A DNA stretch of 64,000 nucleotides from Yoonia sp. (GCF_017854565.1 NZ_JAFMHJ010000005.1:1-64000), one strand, 5' to 3'; counted from the first letter of the stretch, positions 40,438 through 51,400 are shown. Notes: generated by a model not told the origin, from the letters alone. A program made the numbers and translations.

Positions 40438-41769
40438 TTACTCTTCTTCAAGCTTCTCAACGGCTTTCTGCAAATCGTCTTTGCTGACTTCCTTGTCAGT
40501 CATGACAGCCTTTTCAAAGATGAGGTCAACGACCTTGTCTTCGAACATCGGTGCCTGCATTTGCTGCCGATATTGCGCATTCTTCTGCACAAATTCAAAG
40601 AACTCGCGTTCCTGACCCGGGTACTGACGTGCCTGGTTCATCATCGCCTGGGTCATTTCCTGATCGGTCACTTTGATCTCGGCCTTCTGACCGATATCCG
40701 CCAAAAGCAGGCCCAGCTTCACGCGACGCTCTGCCAGTTTGACATGCTCATCCGTCGGGGTCACCTCGGGGTGGTCATGGCCTTGTACGTCAGGATTTTC
40801 TTCATGCCACAGCTGATGGGCAATCTGCCCTGTTTCAGCTTCGACCAGACTTTGCGGCAAATCAAACGACACTGCGACGTCAAGCGCATCCAGCAGGGCG
40901 CGCTTGGCAATCGCACGTGACGCGCCGGTGTATTCTGCTTCCAGACGCTCGGCGATCTGACCCTTCAGCGCAGCCAGATCATCGGCCCCGAACTTTTTGG
41001 CCAGCTCATCATCCATCTCGGGCTTTTTGGGCGCGCGCACTTCTTTGACGGTGCAGGAAAAAACTGCAACCTTACCGGCCAAATTCGCAGCCTGATAGTC
41101 CTCGGGGAAAGTGACTTCGACGTCTTTTTCGTCGCCAGCCTTGACCTTCAGCAAACCATCTTCAAAACCGGGGATGAATGAGTTGGAACCAAGCACAAGC
41201 GGATAATCCTGAGCCGTACCACCTTCGAACGCTTCGCCATCGACCTTGCCGACAAAGTCGATCACAACTTGATCGTCTTTCTTCGCTTGGGTCTTTTTCG
41301 CCTCATAGGTCACGGCCTGTGGCGAAGACGCGAGGTTATCCAGCGCCTCTTGCACTGATTCGTCGTCGGCTTTGACAACCATGCGCTCCAGCTTAATCGC
41401 GCTGAAATCAGTTTCAGGAATATCGGGCAATTTTTCATAGGACACGTCGACGGCAACATCGTCGCCCTCTTTCCAGTCCGGGTTGGTCATCTTCATCTCT
41501 GGCTGTGCGGCAGGCCGGTCACCAGTTGTGTCCAGATGTGATGTCAGTGCGCCGTCGATGGCTTCCTGCATCGCTTCGCCCATCAGGCGCTGACCGAACT
41601 GCTTGCGCAGCAAAGCCATCGGGACTTTGCCCTTGCGAAAGCCCTTCATTTCAACGGTTGGCTGCGCTTCTTTCAGCTTTTCAACCACTTTCGCGTCAAG
41701 TTCAGCCGCAGTGACTGTAATCGCATAACCGCGCTTGAGGCCTTCGTTCAGGGTCTCGGTGACCTGCAT
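40438..41769 (-). CDS. tig: Trigger factor
   Basis: [50 protein letters not shown]; PPIase domain. Confidence 0.96.
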   Translation of the reverse strand: MQVTETLNEGLKRGYAITVTAAELDAKVVEKLKEAQPTVEMKGFRKGKVPMALLRKQFGQRLMGEAMQEAIDGALTSHLDTTGDRPAAQPEMKMTNPDWKEGDDVAVDVSYEKLPDIPETDFSAIKLERMVVKADDESVQEALDNLASSPQAVTYEAKKTQAKKDDQVVIDFVGKVDGEAFEGGTAQDYPLVLGSNSFIPGFEDGLLKVKAGDEKDVEVTFPEDYQAANLAGKVAVFSCTVKEVRAPKKPEMDDELAKKFGADDLAALKGQIAERLEAEYTGASRAIAKRALLDALDVAVSFDLPQSLVEAETGQIAHQLWHEENPDVQGHDHPEVTPTDEHVKLAERRVKLGLLLADIGQKAEIKVTDQEMTQAMMNQARQYPGQEREFFEFVQKNAQYRQQMQAPMFEDKVVDLIFEKAVMTDKEVSKDDLQKAVEKLEEE

Positions 41770-41795
41770 CTTATATCCTTCTTTCTTCCAAAACT

Positions 41796-41879
41796 TGGTG
41801 CGGGTGAAGGGACTCGAACCCCCACGCCATAGGCGCCAGAACCTAAATCTGGTGCGTCTACCAATTCCGCCACACCCGC
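41796..41879 (-). tRNA. tRNA-Leu (anticodon UAG), CCA encoded
   Basis: Minus strand gcgggtgtggcggaattggtagacgcaccagatttaggttctggcgcctatggcgtgggggttcgagtcccttcacccgcacca; anticodon stem CCAGA/TCTGG, loop ttTAGgt. Confidence 0.97.
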
Positions 41880-42048
41880 ATCATAAAAAGGGGAAGGTGT
41901 TGGCCAACCCCTAGGTTGGGCGCTGTCTAGCAAAGCTATTGACCGGATGCGAGAGGAAAAATCATCACAGAAAAAGCAGGGCGTTAACTCTTTTTCGCCA
42001 TGATTGACCGGCCATATCAGAGGTGGGGGCGCGAAGCGGGACAAAGTG

Positions 42049-42516
42049 ATGCAGATACCTGCACAAAATCAGTGCGCGCCAACCAATTTGCAGGTCACAA
42101 CCGACATCGGCATTTGCGCGGGCACCCGCATCATGACCCGCGATGGCGAAATTCCCATAGAACATCTCACCGCTGGCGACCGGCTGATTACGCGCGACTG
42201 CGGCATCGCGGTGTTACTGCATGTGACAAGCCGGCCCGCCGTGGTGCAGCCGATTCTCATCCGGGCGTCCACGCTGGGCTACACCCGCCCGAACCGCGAT
42301 ATGCTGGTGACGCCGGATACCCTCATCCACCTGCGCGATTGGCGCGCGCAGGTCATGTTTGGCGCGCCCACGGTCAATATCGCCGCGCGGCGTCTGGTGG
42401 ATGGGGAATTCATGACAGTCCTGCCGCCCCGCCTCATCCACGTCTACGCCATCGCGTTACCCGCAGACCACATCATCTATGCCGATGGGGTCGAACTGGT
42501 CGCGGCCGCGGCCTGA
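42049..42516 (+). CDS. Stand-alone Hint (hedgehog/intein-type) domain protein
   Basis: GICAGTRIMTRDGEIPIEHLTAGDRLITRDCGIAVL...HVYAIALPADHIIYADGVELV. Confidence 0.85.
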   Translation: MQIPAQNQCAPTNLQVTTDIGICAGTRIMTRDGEIPIEHLTAGDRLITRDCGIAVLLHVTSRPAVVQPILIRASTLGYTRPNRDMLVTPDTLIHLRDWRAQVMFGAPTVNIAARRLVDGEFMTVLPPRLIHVYAIALPADHIIYADGVELVAAAA

Positions 42517-44138
42517 ACCCCAAGCCCGCGCAATACTTTGGGCAATGCCTCGGGCAGATCCTCCGCGATCAACCCCGGCCCGAAACCAAGGGCACATTCG
42601 GTGTGCAGCCATGCGCCGGTTTCAGCGGCTTGCATCGGGGAAAACCCCCGCGCCAGCAATCCGGTGATGAAACCCGCCAGAACATCGCCTGATCCGGCCG
42701 TCGCCAGCCAAGGGGCCGCTCGGTCATATACAGATGCATTGATGCGGCAGCGCCCACCGGTATCCGCGATCACGGTGTCGGGGCCTTTGAACAAAACGGT
42801 ACACCCTGCCCGCTTCGCCGCGTCCCGCGTCGCATCCACCTTGGAATAGGCGGGGCCGCTGGTGGCAGGCGCGTCCAGCTTTGCCGCGATATCAGGAAAC
42901 AGCCGCGCAAATTCCCCCGCATGGGGGGTCAGGATGCAGCGGTCATGCAAGGCCCCAAACAGCGCCGCATCCCCCGCCAGCAAAGTCAGCGCATCCGCAT
43001 CAAGGACCGTAGGGCGGGGTTCATCCCCGCCAAGGGCAGCGGCCACCAACGCCGCCTCCCGCTCACCCGTCCCCAACCCCGGCCCAAGGCAAAGCGCATT
43101 GATCCGCTTGTCCGCCAACACCTCTGCCAAGTCATCCGCACCCTTCACCTTGCGCAACATGATCGCATTCAACTGCGCCGCATTTTCGATCAGCGCCGCA
43201 GGCGGGCAGCCGACAGTCACAGCCCCTGCCCCAACGCGCAAGGTTCCCCGCGCCGCAAGACGGGCGGCACCGCCCTTGCCCACACCGCCCGACAGGATGA
43301 GGGCGTGACCGTGGGAATATTTGTGGCCCTGCCACTTGCTCACGCCAGCATGCGACTGAACCAAACGCGCCGCTTCATTCTGCTGCTTGGCGTTGTTATT
43401 CAGGCCGATATCAACAATGGCCAGCCGACCGCAGTGGCGCGGACCCTGGTCCAGATAGTGACCCAGCTTGGTCCGGTGAAACGTCACCGTCAGATCCGCC
43501 GCAGCCATTGCAGCCGGTCCACCACGCCGGATCGCACCAACATCCGTCCCGTCATCCTGCAATGGCCTGCCGCTGTCCGCACATAATCCAGTCGGCACAT
43601 CGACGGCGACGACCGGCGGCTTATTCTGCCGTAGCCGGTCCGCAAGTGGCAACCCACCACCAGCATCCACGCAATCACACAGCTCTCGCAGCATGCGACC
43701 CAATCCATCCGGCGGGCGAAAAAGGCCTGTTCCGAACAGTGCGTCCACCATCAGGGACGCCCCGCTTACGGCCGCCATAGCAGCGTCGGTCAGGGGTTCC
43801 GCATTACCCCACCGCTCATAATTCACCCGCGCATCCGGCGGCAGCTTCCCGGCATCGCCATAAAGATACACCGCCACCTCCCACCCGGCCTGCTTCAACA
43901 GCCGCGCCACGACAAACCCGTCGCCGCCATTGTTCCCCGGCCCGCACAGCACCACCGCCCGGCGGCGTCCGGCATCCGAACCCGGCGATTGCTCCGTCAA
44001 CTCCGGCCATTCCCGGAAAATCGCATCGACCACGCCCCGCCCGGCCCGCTCCATCAACTCCAGCCCGGTCACCTGACCGGACGCAATCGCAGCCTGTTCG
44101 ATGGCGCGCATTTGGGCAGCGGTCAGCAGTTCGGTCAT
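42477..44138 (-). CDS. Bifunctional NAD(P)H-hydrate epimerase / ADP-dependent NAD(P)H-hydrate dehydratase
   Basis: N-terminal YjeF_N (VVLCGPGNNGGDGFVVARLLKQAGW) and C-terminal NnrD (LDADALTLLAGD, LTPHAGEFARLFPD, ATAGSGDVLAGFITGLLARG). Confidence 0.95.
   Translation of the reverse strand: MTELLTAAQMRAIEQAAIASGQVTGLELMERAGRGVVDAIFREWPELTEQSPGSDAGRRRAVVLCGPGNNGGDGFVVARLLKQAGWEVAVYLYGDAGKLPPDARVNYERWGNAEPLTDAAMAAVSGASLMVDALFGTGLFRPPDGLGRMLRELCDCVDAGGGLPLADRLRQNKPPVVAVDVPTGLCADSGRPLQDDGTDVGAIRRGGPAAMAAADLTVTFHRTKLGHYLDQGPRHCGRLAIVDIGLNNNAKQQNEAARLVQSHAGVSKWQGHKYSHGHALILSGGVGKGGAARLAARGTLRVGAGAVTVGCPPAALIENAAQLNAIMLRKVKGADDLAEVLADKRINALCLGPGLGTGEREAALVAAALGGDEPRPTVLDADALTLLAGDAALFGALHDRCILTPHAGEFARLFPDIAAKLDAPATSGPAYSKVDATRDAAKRAGCTVLFKGPDTVIADTGGRCRINASVYDRAAPWLATAGSGDVLAGFITGLLARGFSPMQAAETGAWLHTECALGFGPGLIAEDLPEALPKVLRGLGVQAAAATSSTPSA
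43008..43031. repeat. REP-like palindrome CGTAGGGCGGGGTTCATCCCCGCC inside the NnrE/NnrD coding sequence
   Basis: GGCGGGG-ttcat-CCCCGCC; resembles intergenic copies at 48686 and 59702. Confidence 0.5.
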
Positions 44139-44277
44139 CGTTTCAGCACCTCAGGTTCGCCATTCGCATGATAAAGCGCCATTATGCACAAAATTTAGGC
44201 AAACACTGCGCTTTCCCCTTGCAAGCCCATCCTAAGGGTCGGCCACGAATTGTCCCGATGCAAGAGAAATGGTCTGA

Positions 44278-44652
<375 letters not shown>

Positions 44653-44685
44653 TCCGTAAAATTTGCTAAAAAAGGGACATCCCAT

Positions 44686-46092
44686 ATGGACAATCAAGCT
44701 GTTCTAAAACTGATCAAAGACGAGGACGTCGATTACGTCGACATCCGCTTTACCGACCCCCGCGGCAAACTGCAGCACGTTACTGTCGTGTCTGACCTTG
44801 TCGACGAAGATTTCCTCGAAGAAGGCTTTATGTTTGATGGCTCGTCCATCGCTGGCTGGAAATCCATCGACCAGTCCGACATGAAGCTGATGCTAGATCC
44901 ATCAAGCGTTTATATCGACCCGTTTTATGCCGAAAAAACCATCTGCATTCACTGCAACGTGGTCGAGCCGGACACGATGGAACCCTACGACCGTGACCCG
45001 CGCGGCACCGCCGTCAAAGCCGAGGAATACCTCAAGGCGTCCGGCATTGGTGACACCGCGTATTTCGGCCCCGAAGCTGAATTCTTTGTCTTCGATGACG
45101 TGCGTTTTCAGGTGTCCATGAACAAAGTGTCGTTCCAGGTTGATGCCATCGACGGCGCGTGGAACAGCGACACCGAATACGAAATGGGCAACACGGGCCA
45201 CCGTCCCGGTATCAAGGGCGGCTATTTCCCCGTGAACCCGATCGACGATGCACAAGACATGCGCGGCGAAATGCTTTCCACCATGAAGCGCATGGGTATG
45301 AAGGTCGACAAGCACCACCACGAAGTGGCGTCTTGCCAGCACGAATTGGGCCTGATTTTCGGCACGCTGACAAAGCAGGCCGATGAGATCCAGAAGTACA
45401 AATATGTGATCCACAACGTCGCACAGGCCTACGGCAAATCCGCAACTTTCATGCCAAAGCCGATCTCGGGTGACAACGGCACCGGTATGCACGTGAACAT
45501 GTCGATCTGGAAAGATGGCAAGCCTTTGTTCTCCGGCGACAAATACGCCGACCTGAGCCAAGAGGCGCTGTATTTCATCGGTGGCATCCTCAAGCACGCC
45601 AAGGCGCTGAACGCGATCACGAACCCAGCGACCAACAGCTACAAACGCCTGATCCCCGGTTTCGAAGCCCCCGTTCTGCGCGCATATTCTGCACGTAACC
45701 GGTCGGGTTGTGTCCGTATCCCATGGGCCGAATCCCCCAAGGCCAAGCGCGTCGAGGCACGCTTCCCCGATCCAGCTGCAAACCCGTACCTGTGCTTTGC
45801 AGCCCTGCTGATGGCTGGCCTTGACGGCATCAAGAACAAGATCGACCCCGGTCCGTCATCCGACAAGGACCTGTACGATCTGCCACCAGAAGAGCTGGCG
45901 GCAATCCCAACGGTCTGCGGTTCGCTCCGCGAGGCGTTGGAAGCGCTGGAAGCAGATCATGAATTCCTTCTGGCTGGTGACGTGTTCACCAAATCCCAGC
46001 TCGAAGGTTACATGGAGCTGAAATGGGAAGAAGTGTACGCCTACGAGCACACACCACACCCGATCGAATACAAGATGTACTACAGCTGCTAA
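44686..46092 (+). CDS. glnA: Type I glutamine synthetase
   Basis: [50 protein letters not shown]; adenylylation-region LYDLPPEE. Confidence 0.98.
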   Translation: MDNQAVLKLIKDEDVDYVDIRFTDPRGKLQHVTVVSDLVDEDFLEEGFMFDGSSIAGWKSIDQSDMKLMLDPSSVYIDPFYAEKTICIHCNVVEPDTMEPYDRDPRGTAVKAEEYLKASGIGDTAYFGPEAEFFVFDDVRFQVSMNKVSFQVDAIDGAWNSDTEYEMGNTGHRPGIKGGYFPVNPIDDAQDMRGEMLSTMKRMGMKVDKHHHEVASCQHELGLIFGTLTKQADEIQKYKYVIHNVAQAYGKSATFMPKPISGDNGTGMHVNMSIWKDGKPLFSGDKYADLSQEALYFIGGILKHAKALNAITNPATNSYKRLIPGFEAPVLRAYSARNRSGCVRIPWAESPKAKRVEARFPDPAANPYLCFAALLMAGLDGIKNKIDPGPSSDKDLYDLPPEELAAIPTVCGSLREALEALEADHEFLLAGDVFTKSQLEGYMELKWEEVYAYEHTPHPIEYKMYYSC

Positions 46093-46116
46093 GCCGCCAA
46101 AGACGCTGAGTTATCA

Positions 46117-46148
46117 AGGGGCGCCAGCAATGGTGCCCCTTCTTTTTT
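46117..46148 (+). terminator. Intrinsic terminator after glnA
   Basis: AGGGGCGCCA-gcaa-TGGTGCCCCT followed by TCTTTTTT. Confidence 0.9.
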
Positions 46149-46723
46149 AAACCGTATCGCAGCCCTTTATTCGCCAAAACGGCGAATTGAATTTCGATTG
46201 CTCACATCATGGCGCTTTGACGCATTCAAAGGTGTGAAGTGGCTTGCAAAATCACGACCATCACCATGGTCAAAAATCATACACCTCAAAAAATCAGCGT
46301 TATTAACAGCGAGACCGGCAAGAGGCGCATTCTGGGCCTCGGGCAGCGCCGCGAACCCCAATCTCGATATTCGCGGGATGATCAGCAACGGTGACGCCAC
46401 CCCATTTTATCCGCATCAGGCGGCACAACACCGGTCAGTGGATACTGCTCTGGCAGCACGATCAGCACATTTATCAGGGCACCAACCTCAGTAGCGGCCA
46501 ATGCGTGACACAGGAATCAAAAGTAGACGGTCGGCACGATCTCGTTGTCGCAGACTGCGGGATTGGCTTGGTTTCCAGAGCGTCGCCCACTGCCTGATCG
46601 TCAGGGTCGTGCCCGGCGGCCTGCATCGCGGGGCGTCCGACGACCATCACTCTTTCGCCACATCCCTTGCAACCCCGACCCAGCCGCGCAACCTTCGGGG
46701 CAAACGCAATCAAAGGGACCCCA

Positions 46724-47929
46724 ATGCCAACTGAAAAACTTACCTTTATCGGCCACGCAGGCGACACGCTTGCCGCGCGCCTTGATCTGCCGATTGGTCC
46801 CCATCTGGCCACAGCCCTTTTCGCCCATTGCTTCACCTGCTCCAAAGACATCACCGCCGCGCGCAGGATCGCCGCGCGTCTGGCGTCCATGGGAATAGCG
46901 GTGCTGCGGTTCGACTTCACCGGTCTGGGCCATTCCGAGGGCGAGTTCGAGAATACCAGCTTTTCATCCAACGTCGAAGATTTGCTGGCAGCCTGCGCCG
47001 CATTGGGCGCGCGCGGCATGGCGCCCGCGTTGGTCATCGGTCATTCGCTGGGCGGGGCTGCCGTTCTCAAGGCGGTGCCACAGATGCCATCGGTCAAAGC
47101 CGTGGTAACCATCGGCGCGCCCTTTGATCCCGGCCATGTGACGCATAATTTCACCGATGCGATCCCGCAAATTCTTGATCAGGGCGTTGCCGAAGTATCG
47201 CTGGGCGGGCGGCCGTTCCGGATTGGCAAAGGCTTTATCGAAGATATCTCGGGTGCGGCCCTCACCGCGTCGATCGCAAGGCTGGGGGCGGCTTTGCTGG
47301 TGCTGCACGCACCGCGCGATGCGACCGTCGGCATCGAAAATGCCTCGCAGATTTTCATGGCGGCCAAACACCCCAAAAGCTTTGTGACATTGGATGATGC
47401 CGATCACCTTATCACCCGCTCCGCGGATGCCGAATATGCCGCCGATGTCATTGCCGCATGGTCCAAACGGTATCTCGCGCTGGAACAACCCCAAAAGCCC
47501 GCAGCGGCCCCCGAAGGCGTGATGCGCGTCACCGAGGCGGACCCGAAGGGGTTTTTGCAAGACATCCAGTCCGGCCCACATCACCTGCTCGCGGATGAGC
47601 CGACACAATACGGCGGCACCAACAAGGGGCTGTCGCCCTATGGGCTTGTCTCGGCCGGGCTTGGTGCCTGCACGTCGATGACGATCCGCATGTATGCCAG
47701 ACGCAAGGACTGGCCCCTGGACAGCGTCAGCGTCGATATCACCCACGCCAAAGCCCACGCCATGGACGCGGCCGATCCGGGTGCCAAGGTGGACCAGTTT
47801 GATCGCGTGATCCGGCTAGCAGGGGATTTGACCGCTGAACAGCGCGCCAAGCTGCTGGAAATTGCAGACAAATGCCCCGTCCACCGCACGCTCGAGCGGA
47901 CATCGCAGGTGACGACAACATTGGCATAA
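46724..47929 (+). CDS. Bifunctional alpha/beta hydrolase / OsmC family protein
   Basis: GHSLGGAAVLKAVPQMPSVKAVVTIGAPFDP hydrolase; C-terminal OsmC LGACTSMTIRMYARRKDWPLDSVSVDI...CPVHRTLE. Confidence 0.93.
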   Translation: MPTEKLTFIGHAGDTLAARLDLPIGPHLATALFAHCFTCSKDITAARRIAARLASMGIAVLRFDFTGLGHSEGEFENTSFSSNVEDLLAACAALGARGMAPALVIGHSLGGAAVLKAVPQMPSVKAVVTIGAPFDPGHVTHNFTDAIPQILDQGVAEVSLGGRPFRIGKGFIEDISGAALTASIARLGAALLVLHAPRDATVGIENASQIFMAAKHPKSFVTLDDADHLITRSADAEYAADVIAAWSKRYLALEQPQKPAAAPEGVMRVTEADPKGFLQDIQSGPHHLLADEPTQYGGTNKGLSPYGLVSAGLGACTSMTIRMYARRKDWPLDSVSVDITHAKAHAMDAADPGAKVDQFDRVIRLAGDLTAEQRAKLLEIADKCPVHRTLERTSQVTTTLA

Positions 47930-47943
47930 CCGTCAGGCCGACA

Positions 47944-47974
47944 AAAAAAAAGCGCCGCTAAATGCGGCGCCTTT
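47944..47974. terminator. Bidirectional terminator between OsmC fusion gene and bioY
   Basis: A-run, GCGCCGC-taaat-GCGGCGC, CTTT. Confidence 0.85.
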
Positions 47975-47994
47975 ACGTAAAAGATGCGGATCGC

Positions 47995-48600
47995 TTATTT
48001 GCGGGCGTCACCGATCAGCTTCCACAGACCGGGCACCAGCAGCGCCGCAACGCCCAGCTTGAGCAGGTCACCAAGCAGGAATGGTGTCAGGCCCCATGCC
48101 AAAAGCGGCTTGTCCCAACCGTAAAGCACACCCAGCCATGCCAGACCCGGCAGATAAATCAGCGCATTGCCGATCAGCATCGCCAGCGCCATCATCACGA
48201 CCGATCGGTCCCAGCCGGCACGTGCCGCCCAGCCCAGCGCCAGCGTGGCCAGAACATAGCCCAGCAGATAACCGCCGGTGCTGCCCATCATATAGCTCAC
48301 ACCGTTCAGATCGGCGGTCGAGCTTTGAAAGATGTCAAAGCCCAGCATCCCGACAATCATGTAGCCCAGAATCGTGGTCAGGCCCAACCGCGGCCCATAG
48401 GCAGCCCCGATCGAAAGAACGGCGAATGTGCCCATGCTGATGGCGACGGGGCTGCCGGGGACCGGCACCTTGATCTTGGCGAAAACCGCCAGCGCGGCGA
48501 TGCCAAGCACCACCATCGCTACCTGCTTGACGCGCAGGGCGGTACCTTGCGATGGGCCAAAAGCCTCGGTCAGGACTGTGTCGTTTCGTGCGAGGGCCAT
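47995..48600 (-). CDS. bioY: Biotin transporter BioY
   Basis: VPVPGSPVAISMGTFAVLSIGAAYGPRLG; GSTGGYLLGYVLATLALGW. Confidence 0.93.
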   Translation of the reverse strand: MALARNDTVLTEAFGPSQGTALRVKQVAMVVLGIAALAVFAKIKVPVPGSPVAISMGTFAVLSIGAAYGPRLGLTTILGYMIVGMLGFDIFQSSTADLNGVSYMMGSTGGYLLGYVLATLALGWAARAGWDRSVVMMALAMLIGNALIYLPGLAWLGVLYGWDKPLLAWGLTPFLLGDLLKLGVAALLVPGLWKLIGDARK

Positions 48601-48685
48601 GTGCCGCTCTCCCCTGTTAATTAATTTCGTGTGCTTTTATTGCCCGAGCCGGGGTCAGGTGCAAGTGACATGGTGTGGCGTGCCC

Positions 48686-48715
48686 CGTGGAGGGTGGGTT
48701 AAAACCCACCTTACG
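48686..48715. repeat. REP-like palindrome CGTGGAGGGTGGGTTAAAACCCACCTTACG
   Basis: GGTGGGTT-aa-AACCCACC perfect arms; overlaps stop codon of the 48711-49142 gene. Confidence 0.6.
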
Positions 48716-49142
48716 GTGCATAAACCGACACGGATGAATAATCCTTGCGCGGTCCGGTCACCACCCAGGTTGCCTGCCACTCCGGCCAGCGTGTAAAATC
48801 ATAGCGCACCGTATAGAAATCTGCGCCACATGGATGATCGGTGCCTGCGGCATGGCCTGCCGGGGCAAAGCTGTGAAAGGCGGCGCCATCGGCAAAGGTC
48901 ACTGCAACGCGGTCATCGGCGAACTGCCAAAAATAGCTGCGCGTCGCGGCCAGCACCGGACCGTGACCCAGACGCAGCTGGCCTGTTTCGGTGTACTTCA
49001 GGCGGCCCTGCCCTGCGTCCGCAAAATGCGCGGTACCGGTCAGCTGCCCGTCCTGCCCCGTCAGCCGGTCCGCAATCATGCGCCGCAATTGCCAACCACC
49101 CGCAAAATCGCCAGAGGTCCGATGCGGCACAGTGATCTTCAT
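48711..49142 (-). CDS. Conserved hypothetical protein (DUF6314-like)
   Basis: GGWQLRRMIADRLTGQDGQLTGTAHFAD...CGADFYTVRYDFTRWPEWQATWVVTGPRKDYSS; family name from memory. Confidence 0.7.
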   Translation of the reverse strand: MKITVPHRTSGDFAGGWQLRRMIADRLTGQDGQLTGTAHFADAGQGRLKYTETGQLRLGHGPVLAATRSYFWQFADDRVAVTFADGAAFHSFAPAGHAAGTDHPCGADFYTVRYDFTRWPEWQATWVVTGPRKDYSSVSVYAP

Positions 49143-49224
49143 GTCATCTCTCCCTTGAGGCTCGGGGCCTGTCTCTTTATGACGCAGGGGAAATCCGCTG
49201 CCCACCCTTCATAAAGGTTTGCCC

Positions 49225-50532
49225 ATGATCCCGCGTTATTCCCGTCCCGAAATGGTTGCCATCTGGTCACCTGAAACAAAATTCCGTATCTGGTACGAGA
49301 TCGAAGCGCACGCCTGTGACGCTCAGGCTGCCATCGGCGTGATCCCCAAAGCAAACGCCGAAGCCGTCTGGAAAGCCAAGGACGTGACTTTTGACGTGGC
49401 GCGGATTGACGAAATCGAAGCGGTCACCAAACACGACGTCATCGCCTTTCTGACCCATTTGGCCGAACATATCGGGTCCGATGATGCGCGGTTCGTGCAT
49501 CAGGGCATGACATCGTCCGACGTGCTGGACACCACGCTGAACGTGCAACTGGTCCGTGCGGCTGACCTGCTGCTGGCTGGCATGGACCGTGTACTGGCCG
49601 CCCTCAAGACCCGCGCCTTTGAACACAAGGACACCGTCCGCATCGGTCGCAGTCACGGTATTCACGCCGAACCCACGACGATGGGTCTGACCTTTGCCCG
49701 ATTCTATGCCGAAATGGACCGGGGTCGCACCCGTTTGATGACAGCACGGGCCGAAATTGCCACGGGCGCGATTTCCGGCGCGGTTGGCACATTCGCCAAT
49801 ATCGACCCCTCCGTCGAGGAACACGTCTGCGCGCAACTGGGCCTGACACCCGAACCGATCAGCACCCAGGTGATTCCCCGCGACCGCCATGCGATGTTCT
49901 TTGCCACCTTGGGCGTCATCGCATCCAGCATCGAAAACATAGCGACCGAGTTTCGCCATATGCAGCGCACAGAAGTGCTGGAGGCCGAAGAATTCTTTAG
50001 CCCCGGCCAAAAAGGCAGCTCGGCGATGCCGCACAAGCGTAACCCGGTACTGACCGAAAACCTGACCGGCCTCGCGCGTCTGGTCCGCATGTCGGTCGTG
50101 CCCGCAATGGAAAACGTCGCGCTTTGGCATGAACGCGATATCAGCCATTCGTCCGTCGAACGCGCGATTGGCCCCGATACCACGGTCACGTTGGATTTTG
50201 CCCTGCACCGGCTTGCCGGTGTGGTTGAACAGCTCGTGATCTATCCCGACAACATGCTGGCCAACATGAACAAATTCCGTGGCCTGGTGATGTCGCAGCG
50301 CGTGCTTCTGGCGCTGACGCAGGCTGGCGTCAGCCGCGAAGATGCCTACCGTCTGGTGCAGCGCAACGCGATGAAAGTCTGGGAAAAGGGTGCAGATTTC
50401 AAAACCGAATTGCTGGCTGACGATGATGTCCTCAAGGCGCTTTCGGCTGCTGAAATCGAAGAAAAGTTCGATCTTGGCTATCACACAAAGCATGTTGATA
50501 CGATTTTCGCACGGGTTTTCGGCGCAAGCTAA
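49225..50532 (+). CDS. purB: Adenylosuccinate lyase
   Basis: MIPRYSRPEMVAIWSPETKFRIWYEIE; GQKGSSAMPHKRNPVLTENLTGLAR. Confidence 0.97.
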   Translation: MIPRYSRPEMVAIWSPETKFRIWYEIEAHACDAQAAIGVIPKANAEAVWKAKDVTFDVARIDEIEAVTKHDVIAFLTHLAEHIGSDDARFVHQGMTSSDVLDTTLNVQLVRAADLLLAGMDRVLAALKTRAFEHKDTVRIGRSHGIHAEPTTMGLTFARFYAEMDRGRTRLMTARAEIATGAISGAVGTFANIDPSVEEHVCAQLGLTPEPISTQVIPRDRHAMFFATLGVIASSIENIATEFRHMQRTEVLEAEEFFSPGQKGSSAMPHKRNPVLTENLTGLARLVRMSVVPAMENVALWHERDISHSSVERAIGPDTTVTLDFALHRLAGVVEQLVIYPDNMLANMNKFRGLVMSQRVLLALTQAGVSREDAYRLVQRNAMKVWEKGADFKTELLADDDVLKALSAAEIEEKFDLGYHTKHVDTIFARVFGAS

Positions 50533-50588
50533 GCGCGCGGTGTGACCGATTGGCAGCGCTCTGCAGCCAACCGGTCACCGCCCTGACA

Positions 50589-51278
50589 TCAAATCACCGA
50601 TGGCGCATGGACGGGCTGGGGCTGCGACAAGTGCGTGGCCTTGGCTGCATGTGCCGCCTTTGCGACTGCAGAAATTTTGGCGACCAGAGGCATCTTGCGC
50701 TCGGCAGGCATGCTCATCGCGACATAGCGGCGTCCGTCGTGCGCATTGACATAAGGCTCGCCGATCAGATGCGCACCGTAGCCGATTTGCCGTAATGTCC
50801 GCGCAAAGGAAGGTGGGCAAAGCGCCATGATCTCGGTTGCGCCTTTTGATTTTGCCTCGTCAACGACCCCATCTAGAATCAGTGACAGGCAAAGCGAGCG
50901 ATCGGCCTGTGTCGTCACTTCATCGGAAATTACCACACGGGTCGCTTCCCAGACATTCGGCGATACGGCGACCTTGTTGATAATCGTCGATGGAATGCCA
51001 CCCAGTTTGCCGGCAACGGCATCGCGCAGCATATAGGTATGTGATCCCCAGGTCGCGGTTGTCGGCATCGCGCGGATACCCGCAATCACCCGACCCTTGC
51101 GCAGAACAAGTGAATAAAAGGCCGTTGGGTTGTCATATTGGTCCATTTCCACATCATCATCGTGGGGAATGTCCCATCCAAGTTGATCAACAAAGAACCG
51201 TTTCCTTAGACCCAGAAAGTCATAGAAGGCCGATCCATACTGGTGAAGTTGTGCTAGGTTGAAAGAAATATGGTTCAT
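50589..51278 (-). CDS. luxI: LuxI-family acyl-homoserine lactone synthase
   Basis: FLGLRKRFFVDQLGWDIPHDDDVEMDQYDNPTAFYSLVLRKGRVIAGIRAMPTT. Confidence 0.92.
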   Translation of the reverse strand: MNHISFNLAQLHQYGSAFYDFLGLRKRFFVDQLGWDIPHDDDVEMDQYDNPTAFYSLVLRKGRVIAGIRAMPTTATWGSHTYMLRDAVAGKLGGIPSTIINKVAVSPNVWEATRVVISDEVTTQADRSLCLSLILDGVVDEAKSKGATEIMALCPPSFARTLRQIGYGAHLIGEPYVNAHDGRRYVAMSMPAERKMPLVAKISAVAKAAHAAKATHLSQPQPVHAPSVI

Positions 51279-51333
51279 TTAATTTTAATTCTCCAATTCG
51301 AGGCGAACGGAAGCTCGCGTTACATCTGTCGAT

Positions 51334-51352
51334 TGTCGTCTTTACCACGACA
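51334..51352. promoter_or_regulatory. Lux-box-like inverted repeat upstream of luxI
   Basis: TGTCGT-N7-ACGACA, 56-74 bp upstream of the luxI start. Confidence 0.5.
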
Positions 51353-51400
51353 GTTCAAATTAGCGCGAAAATTTACGAGAAAATCAATTAAAATGGCGTG

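Noticed and set aside
41901-41916. CCAACC-ccta-GGTTGG inverted repeat upstream of tRNA-Leu
   Set aside because: Short arms, likely within the tRNA/tig promoter region; not a member of the REP-like family.
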